Shown one piece after another: positions 16,901 through 25,900 of a DNA stretch of 64,000 nt. The stretch spans positions 1 through 64,000 of the forward strand of contig JAGBIL010000041.1 of the NCBI GenBank assembly GCA_017935025.1, given 5' to 3'. The stretch comes from Opitutales bacterium (GTDB taxonomy: Bacteria > Verrucomicrobiota > Verrucomicrobiia > Opitutales > UBA953). Position numbers and translations under genes: made by a program. The number at the start of each line of letters is the position of its first letter. The first letter of the stretch is position 1. The notes under the pieces were generated by a model. It worked only from the letters and a program-made list of their open reading frames with translations, had not been told where the DNA came from and ran no database searches.

Positions 16901-19900
16901 TACCCTATACCAATCGTATTTTCGCGGCGGCAAACAGTCTTCCCGCACTTGGCGACGGTTCAAATGGCGTTTTGCTGCTCGACAATTACTCGGAAACGTC
17001 GGTTGACATCAGCGGAAGCGGTTATTCCGACATTTATTTGGGTGCCGATACGGACAAAACGATTACGTCCATCACGCTTGCGAGCGGCGACACGACGTAC
17101 CGTTTCGGCGGCACGACGGGAACGCTCACCGTCAACACGGTTTTGGAGGACCGTAACGCCACGGCGCACAATCTTCTTGTTGACGGGCAAACCTATTCCG
17201 GCGGGAAAGTCATTCTCGCACAGGCGGCAACGCTCACGGGAACGGTCAACGTGGTCGGCTACGACAGTTCGAAAACCGAGCTGACGGAAGGCGACATTAC
17301 ACTCGGTTTTTCCGTAGATAACGCGCTTGCAAACGCAAGTTCCGTCACAATCGGAGTCGGCGGTATCCTCGACCTCAACGGTACGACACAAACTTTCGAC
17401 ACGCGCCTGACAACGGTTGAAGGCGGGATCATTACTGACAATTCCGCGGATAAATCGGGGACGCTGGTTCTCCAATACGGTGCGGGCGATGCTTCGCTCA
17501 ATATCGGTGAGCTCGGTACGCTTCAACTCGACAGCGGACGATTCCAGTCCGACGCGAACCACGCCCGAAACGTTATCGTCAACGACGGCGGGCAGTACCA
17601 CGCCACGACGGGAAAACACTCCGCCTTGTTCACGCTCACGGGAACGGGTTGGAATGCGTCTTCCGATTCGGCAAAAGACGGTGCGTTGCGCTTGGAAGGC
17701 GGAGCGGAAATCACCGGCGGGGTTGCGCTTTCCGGCGATGCAAGCGTCCAGGTCTATCACGATACCGACGCGGGAACGATTTCCGGGACGGTTTCCACGG
17801 GCGAGTACACGCTGACGAAAATCGGCGACGGCACGCTCACACTTGATGCCGCCGTTTCCGGAAACCTTGCGATGAACGCCGGAACGATGACGCAGAGCGG
17901 TTCTTTCACGGGAACGCTCGCAATGAACGGCGGCACTCTCACGCTCGCCGGTTCTTCCTACGCTTCGGGTTCCGTAATTGATCTCAATGCGGGAACGACG
18001 ACTCTCGGTTTCGGAGACCGCGCATTTTCCGCGACGCTGAATGTCAACAACGGCGCGACAGCCAATCTCACCACGACGGACGGCTTGAACTACGCTGCCG
18101 CTTCGTCCGTTATCGTCAATTCCGGCGGAACGCTTAATCTCGGCTCAAATCGCTGGACGTTAGCTTCGGGCAACAAGATTACGCTTGCGGGAGGAACCGT
18201 CTCCGGTGAAGGACAAACCGCGACCAACGATGCCGGAGAAGTTACGGGGCGCTATGGCGCGCTCGACTTTATCAATTCCGGAAACGTTGTCGATGTTACG
18301 GCATCTTCTGTGCTTTCCGCCAATGTTCGCGCCCGCGGGAGCGTCGATTTCGCAATCGCCGACGGCGCGACTTTGGATTTTTCCGGAAACCTTTACAAAT
18401 ATTCAGGATCTAATGCCGATTTTTCCAAATCCGGCACGGGAACGCTGAATTTCTCCGGAACGGTGGATGCCGGCGTGAATCTTACGCTAAGCGCCGGAGC
18501 GACAACGATAAACTCGCAGGATTTTCGCGGAAATATCACGGTCGCCGAAAACGCGACGCTTTCTCTGGCGGGAACGCTTGTGCTTTCTCAAGCCGTCGCA
18601 AACTCCGGAAGTGTTACCGTTGATAACACCGACATTACGTTTGACCTCGGCAATCTCACCATCAGCGAAGATAAGGTTTACACGCTCATTTCCGGCGGCA
18701 CCATCACGAACTGGGATTTGCTCAGTAAGGACAACTTCACGTTGGGCGGTGTCGCGCTCTCCGGACGAAGCGGGTTCTCGTTGGGAACGGCGGGAACCGT
18801 TACGATTGACCTTTCGCAAACGGCGGCATCGCTCGTTTGGGCTTCGCAAAACGGAAGCAACGTTTGGAATGTTGAGCAAGCGGCCAATTGGGACAATGCC
18901 GGAACTGTCGACAAATTTTACGATGGGGACGCGGTAACGTTCTCAACGGCAGATGCCGCAATCGACATCACGGAAAACGTCATCGCCGGAAATGTAACGG
19001 TAACGGAAAATGTTTCGTTTATGTCCACGGGAACGGAGGTCGTGTTTGCGCAGATCAAGGGCGGCATTATCAGCGTCTCCGACGGGAAAACCGTCACGTT
19101 TGACAAAACGATTTCGACGACGGGAGAACTTGAAATCGCGGCCTCGAGCGGGGGCACGGTTTCTGTCGCCGCCGACGCGGGAACGGTTGCATCCTCGGTC
19201 GTTGTCAACGAAGGAAGCCGGTTCGGGCTCTCCGTTGCAGACGCTTCCGAAGCCACTTATTCGGGAGCGATTTCCGGCGCGGGAAGTTTTGAAAAACTCG
19301 GCGCGGGAACGCTTATTCTCGACACGGCGCAGGCGTATGCAGGCGAAACCTATGTTTCCGGCGGTACGCTGAAAATTACGAACCGGAGCGCGCTCGGAAC
19401 GTCGAATCTTGTCACCATCGGCACGGGAGCGACTTTGGACCTCGCTGTCGACATGAACGCCCAAGCGCCCGCATACGTGCTTGCAGGCGGGACTCTCAAA
19501 GCGAGCGTTGAGTCAGCTGCAACGCACAAACAAATTGCAAGCGGCGACGGAGCAATTGTGCTCACGGCGGATTCGACCGTCGAAGCTGCCGCAAACTTCG
19601 GTATGATTTCCGGCGGATACGCCGCCAACGAACTTGACCTTGCCGGACACACGCTGACGAAAGCCGGAAGCGCGAACTTTTATCTCGCCAACACGACCGT
19701 TACGGCGGGAACGATTAAAATCGACGAAGGTACGCTCAACGTCACCAACCACGATACCACCGACGCGAGCGCCGCAGATATCGTCATCTCCGGCGGTACG
19801 CTTCAGGTCGGCGGTAATTTCCTGGTAAAGTCTCTGACGCAGGCTTCCGGGGATTCCGGAACAGTTTTAATTTCCGGCGGCACGCTGAATATTCTCGGAA

Positions 19901-22900
19901 ATTCCGTAATCAGCAGCGGCATCACAAGCGAGACGGGAACGCTCGTCGTGGGCGACGGAGAAAATTCCGCAATCGTTTCCGTCGGGCGTCTCGAGCTCGG
20001 GAACAGTAACGGCGGTTCTTCCGCATTTACTGTGAATGCCAATGCCACGTTGACAGTTACGGGAGCTGAAAACACGTGGAATAATTACACCAACTACAAA
20101 ACAAATTCCGCCGTTCTCGGCGAATGGAATAATTACACGACAACGACTATCGCCGGCTCCCTGTTGGCAAAAGACGCGGAAGTCGGCTTAGGCGACTACG
20201 GCGGAACGTTTACGATTGAAAACGGCGGTTTGATTGCGGCAAAAGGTCTCGGGCAGGCAACTTCCGCAAAAGCGGGAACGGGAAAATTCGAACTTACGCT
20301 AAATGACGGCGGGACCTTGCTTCTCGGCACAAGCGGACTTTCGACAACCAAGACGACAAATACGGTTTCGCTTGCGGCGGGAACAATCGGAACGTTTGCG
20401 GATTCAACGACCGTTGCGACAGCGCTGACACTGACAAGCGAAACGGGAACGACTTTTGATACGCAAAAATACGTTTTTGCCGATGACGGAAATTCCGTTA
20501 CGCGCGGAGAAGATGCTGCCGCAATGACGGTATCGGGTGCAATTTCCGGTACAGGGAATTTTATTAAGACCGGCGCGGGAACGCTCACCCTTTCGAATAA
20601 TTTCGGAAGTTTTGAAGGAAATTTCATTGTGGATGCCGGAGAGCTTCTTCTTTCCGGAAGCAATTCCGGTTACACCGGACAATTTGTTGTTAACGGCGGA
20701 ACTTTGAAATTGGGAACGGCGAGCGGCGTTCTCGGCGCAATGGATCTCGAAGGGACGGGAACGCGTTATGCCGCGGTTGTCAATGCGGGCGGAACGCTTG
20801 ATATCAACGGACAAACTCAAGGCGGGAGCAATTGCTACCAAATCGGGCTCGCGGGCGGAGCGCTCGTCAATAACGGAAGCGGAGTCGGAACAGATCAACG
20901 ACAAGTCTCCGGCTTAAAACTCTCGGCGGATTCCGAAATCGGCGGAGGCGGAAACTTTGGCTTAATCGCTTCCGGATATGCCGCAAATACACTTGACCTG
21001 GGCGGGAACACGCTGACGAAAACGGGTTCGAACACGTTCTGGCTTGCGAGTACGACGATTACGGAGGGAACGTTCAAAGTCCGGGAAGGCAAGGTCGAAG
21101 TTATTTCTCAAACACTCAGCTCCGTGGATGCGAGCGCAGCCCGGTTTTCCGTCGAGGGCGGAGAATTGGCGGTTGACGACAACTTCTCTGCGGGCGGAAT
21201 TTCCGTTTCCGAGGGCGCGGCGGTTACGTTCAGCAGCGGAATTACGGTTGCGCTCGGTTCGACGATTCAAAATGCGGGAACGGTTACAATCGGTTCCGGC
21301 ATGATTTTCAATCTCGATAATCTGACACCGGACGGAAAAAATTACGTCATCATTTCCAACACCGGGACGGTTTCCGGCTGGGAAAACCTGACGATTGATA
21401 ATTTTACGCATTCGACACAATCGAACTTACGCCTTTCCGAAGAAGACGGAACGTATTACGTTTACGCATATCACGGAGCGTTGACCTGGGTCGGAGCAGC
21501 AGACGCGAACGGTGCGGGAACGTGGGATCTCGGCTCGTCCGCGCACTGGACTTACGACGAAAACGGAACGGCAACAGCATCCTGCTTCTTCAACGAAGAC
21601 GAGGTCGTTTTCGCTACGGACGGGGCACAGGTTACCGTCGCAAGCGGCTTGACGGTCGCTCCCGCAAGTATGTCGGTCAACGACAATGCTACGTTCTTGG
21701 GCGACAACTACACGATTGCGGCGGGAACGGTTACGGTTGAGGCGGACAAAACGCTTTCGCTCGACGGCACGGGAACGCTCTCCGGCATTCTCGCCAACTC
21801 GGGAACGATTGTAATCGGTGCGGATGCCACGCTCGGCGTTTCCGCGTCGACAACTGCGCTCGGCTCGGTTACGGGCTCCGGACGTATCGAATTGCCGAAT
21901 ACAACTCTTACGGACGGTACGATTTTCCGAGATGCTTCAACGTGGACGGGAACGGTTGCGTTTACGGAATCTCTGGGAGGAAGTCTCGGATTCGGCTTTA
22001 GCGTCAGTAATTACGGCAACGCTGAATCCGTTGTCGAGCTCAACGGATTTGCGGGAGGTTATTTTACGGAGCAGGCCAATGGCGCGATTACCTCCGACTT
22101 GGTTTTGAACGGAGACGTTAATCTCACCAACGGAAACAACGGAATGACGTTGACGATTGATGGGGATGTTTCCGGGACGGGTTCTTTCTCGTACAATTTT
22201 GACAACGGACAAATTTTTGTTTTCAACGGCTCGGTTGCGCTTCCGGCGATGGCATTTGCGGTCGGTAGCGGTACTAAGACATTCAACGGGACGGTTGATT
22301 TAGACTCGTTCTCGTCGAATGCGGGAGCCGTCACGTTCTCCGGGGAGACGACCGCTATCGGAAACCTGACATCCGGCGGAAACGTAAGCATTACGGCGGG
22401 AACGGCGACGATCGGTGCGCTCACTCAGACTGCGGGAACGTTTACGTTCTCCGGGACTTCCGCAGCGTCGTCCGTAAAGATTGATCAGTTGAATCTCGAA
22501 GCGGGTGTGACGGCTAAATTTTCGTCGACATCAGATCTTTATGCAACGGCGGGAGAACGTGTTTCCGTCGGGGCAACTTCATTGGCAAACGGGGCAACGC
22601 TCGAAACGGTCGGGCAGGGGTACACATTCGATTCCGTTTCCGTTGCAGACGATGCTTCGGTAACGATGAAGTTGGCGGACTCTAGCGGCGTTTTAACCCA
22701 TGCCGTTACGATTAAAGAATTGAGCGGGAACAATGCTACGTTGAATCTTGTTTCAACAGTAACGATGACCACTCCCGAACATGCTGTTTACACATTGGGG
22801 ACGGCAGACACGGAAGTTTCCGGGGATGACTTTTCCGGGACGATTTCTGTTTCGAACACGGCATCAACGGGATCGAGAAATTCGGCGTTAGTTATCGGGA

Positions 22901-25900
22901 ATCAAAATATTGCTAAAAACGCCGTCATTTCCTTTGCAGAAAGCAACCACGGAATGGGGCTTGGCGTGAACGCGGAACGCATTGTCGTCGCCGGATTAAA
23001 AAGTGTAAGCGGGAAGAGTGTCTCCGTATTTTCCGGCCCGCAGACCGGTAGTTCTTTTGCTTCCGACGGGACAACGCGCACTCTTGAAATCAATGTTGCA
23101 GACGGCTCGGAGTATTCCTTTGCCGGAACGATTCTTGAGAATATTTCATTGGTGAAATCCGGCACGGGAACGCAAATCCTCTCCGGAAGTAACACTGCGT
23201 TGGACGGGTTCTCCGTTGAAGCGGGAACCTTGGTCCTTTCGGGAACAAACGTGGCGGTAACCGATACGGCATCCGTCGCAGCCGGCGCAACTCTCGACCT
23301 CAGCGGGGCGAACGTTACGCTTCATTCGACGATTGCCAACGCGGGAGCGGTTACAATCGCGGAAACAACGACGTTTGCGCTTGATAATCTGACCTCGCAA
23401 AACAGCGTTTATACGCTGATTTCAGGTGCGGGAACGGTTTCCGGCTGGGACGCGCTTGCAAACACGAGTTTTACGCATAATTCCCAAGCGACGATTCGCA
23501 AGTTGGATACGTCTTACAGTGTGCTCGTCGGCTCGGGGACGCTGACATGGGCGGGAACGGTCGATAATGTTTGGGATACAAATGCGACGGCAAACTGGAC
23601 GCTTTCGGGTGCGAACAATTCCGTCAACTTCTTCGACGGCGACAGCGTGATTTTCGCTACGGCGGGCGCAAATGTTTCGCTTGCGAATGACGTTTCCGTC
23701 GGCACGATGACGGTTTCTCAAAATCTTACGCTTGCGGGCTCGGGAACAATTGCGCTTTCGGCTCCGGGGAATTTGATTTTTGAAAACGCGTCGACGCTTT
23801 CCTTGGGCGAAGGCGTTACCCTCAACTTGGGTTCTTCCAACGGGGCGCTTGATCTTTCCAAGGTCGAAGGCACGGGAACGGTCGTGTACGAACACACAGT
23901 TAACGGTGGCGGCAGTAGCGGCCTCGTTACTTCCGCAAATTTCACGGGAACGATTGATTACACCGGAAATTTGAATTGGTCGGACACCTATAATGCAGGG
24001 CAGGTCGCCATCGGAAACGACGGAATTACGTTGCGCCTGTCGTCGCGCGACGGTGCTCTCGACGGTATTTGGGGGAAATGGGCGAAAACGTTTAACAATC
24101 GCATTGTTTTTGCGACGAATTACGAAATTTTCTCCGGGAACGAAGGTGTAACTTTTGCCGGAGATGTCGATGCGAGCGGCGTTGCGTTATCCGCCGACGG
24201 TTATTCCAAAATTACGTTTGCGGGCGAAACAACGACAATCGGTTCATTGAATTTTGATTCATCCGTTTCCGTCGAATTCGGCGGGACGACTACGGTCGGA
24301 ACGCTGACCCAAAATTATGGCACACTGACTGTTTCCGGGGATTTGTCGACGAACGCCTACACCGGCGTTAACCTCTCCGGAGGAGATAATTCAACCGTCA
24401 GCGTTTCGAATGGGGCAAGTTGGACGAATACGGGTGATTTTTATCTGCGCCACACGGGAAACGGAACGACGACGCTTACCATTGACGGGAACGTGAATGT
24501 CGGCGGGAAACTCTACATTTCGCACGACGGGAACGGCACGATTGAAATCAACGACGGCGGCGTTTTGGAGGCTTCGACGCTTGAGTTCGGGCAATACTGG
24601 GACGGCGTTGACAACAAAGGTTCGTGGGTCAACGTCAACGCGGGCGGAACGCTCGTGCTCGACGCGATTTCCATTGGAAACAACCTGAATACGAGCGGGC
24701 TCAAACTCAACGGAGGGACGTTCGGAACGTCTTCCGCAACACTGATAATCGACGCTTCGACGACGAGCGGCGCCGGAGCGGGGGCCCTTCCGCTGACGCT
24801 CGCCTCGGGAACGACTTCGACGATTCACACGAGTGTTTACGAAAACAACGCGTTCGGTGCGACGGCGGCGGCTATTTCTATCGTCAACGGAATTTCCGGC
24901 GACGGTGCGCTTAACGTGGACGGCGCGGGAACGCTCACGCTTTCGGGCGACAACAGTAATTTTACAGGGGCGCTTTCCGTGAACGCGGGAACGCTTAACG
25001 CCTCCGGAACGGCGCTCGGTGCGGGAACGGTTTCCGTCGCTTCCGGCGCAACGCTTGCGCTTTCCGGCAACGTTACGCTTTTCTCGACGATTCAAAACGC
25101 GGGAACGGTTAACATTGCCGACGAAACGGTTTTTGAGCTCGCTTCGTTTGCGACAACCAAGACCAACGTTTACACGCTGATTTCCGCAACCGGCGAAAAC
25201 GTTTCCGGGTGGGACGCACTGACCTCGGCAAACTTTACGCAAAACGGATCTGCGGTTTCTGCCCTGCGCAAATCCGCAAGCGGTTATGCCGTGCTTACAG
25301 GAAGCGTCGAGTTGACGTGGACGGGAGCGAACAGCTCGGTTTGGGATACGGATGTGACGGCAAACTGGACCTTCGACGACGGAATGACTTCCGTCAACTT
25401 TCTCGGAGGCGACAGTGTGATCTTTGCTACGGAAAATGCGCAGATTACATTTGATGAGAACGCTTCGGTTTATCCCGCAACCCTCAGCGTCTACGAAAAC
25501 GTTACGTTTTCCGGAACGAATTACACGGTACATCCGGATTCATTGGTGATTCTCGCCGACAAGACGCTTGCTCTCGACGGCTCCGGAATTTTGGTCGGTT
25601 CTTCCTTCGCTAATTCCGGCACGATTCAAATCGGAGAAAATTCCGAGTTGCACGCATATGCGGCTTTTGGACGAGTTACGGGCTCCGGACGTATTGAGGT
25701 TGCATCGTCTTCCGTTGCTGCCGATGAGTCGCTTGCGGATAGCGAAAATTGGACGGGAACGGTCGCCTTTACAAACGCCTTCTCCGTGAACGGTTTTGCG
25801 CTTTCCGGATACGGGAACGCCAATTCTACAATCGAACTTGCAGGATTTTCCGGTTATTTCGCTGAAGGATCCGGAACGCAAACAATCGCAGCAAATCTTG

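Noticed and set aside
24391-25533. 380-codon open frame antisense to the giant gene
   Set aside because: Its repeated Arg/Ser/Asn content mirrors the repeat codons of the giant protein; no independent start signal or domain.
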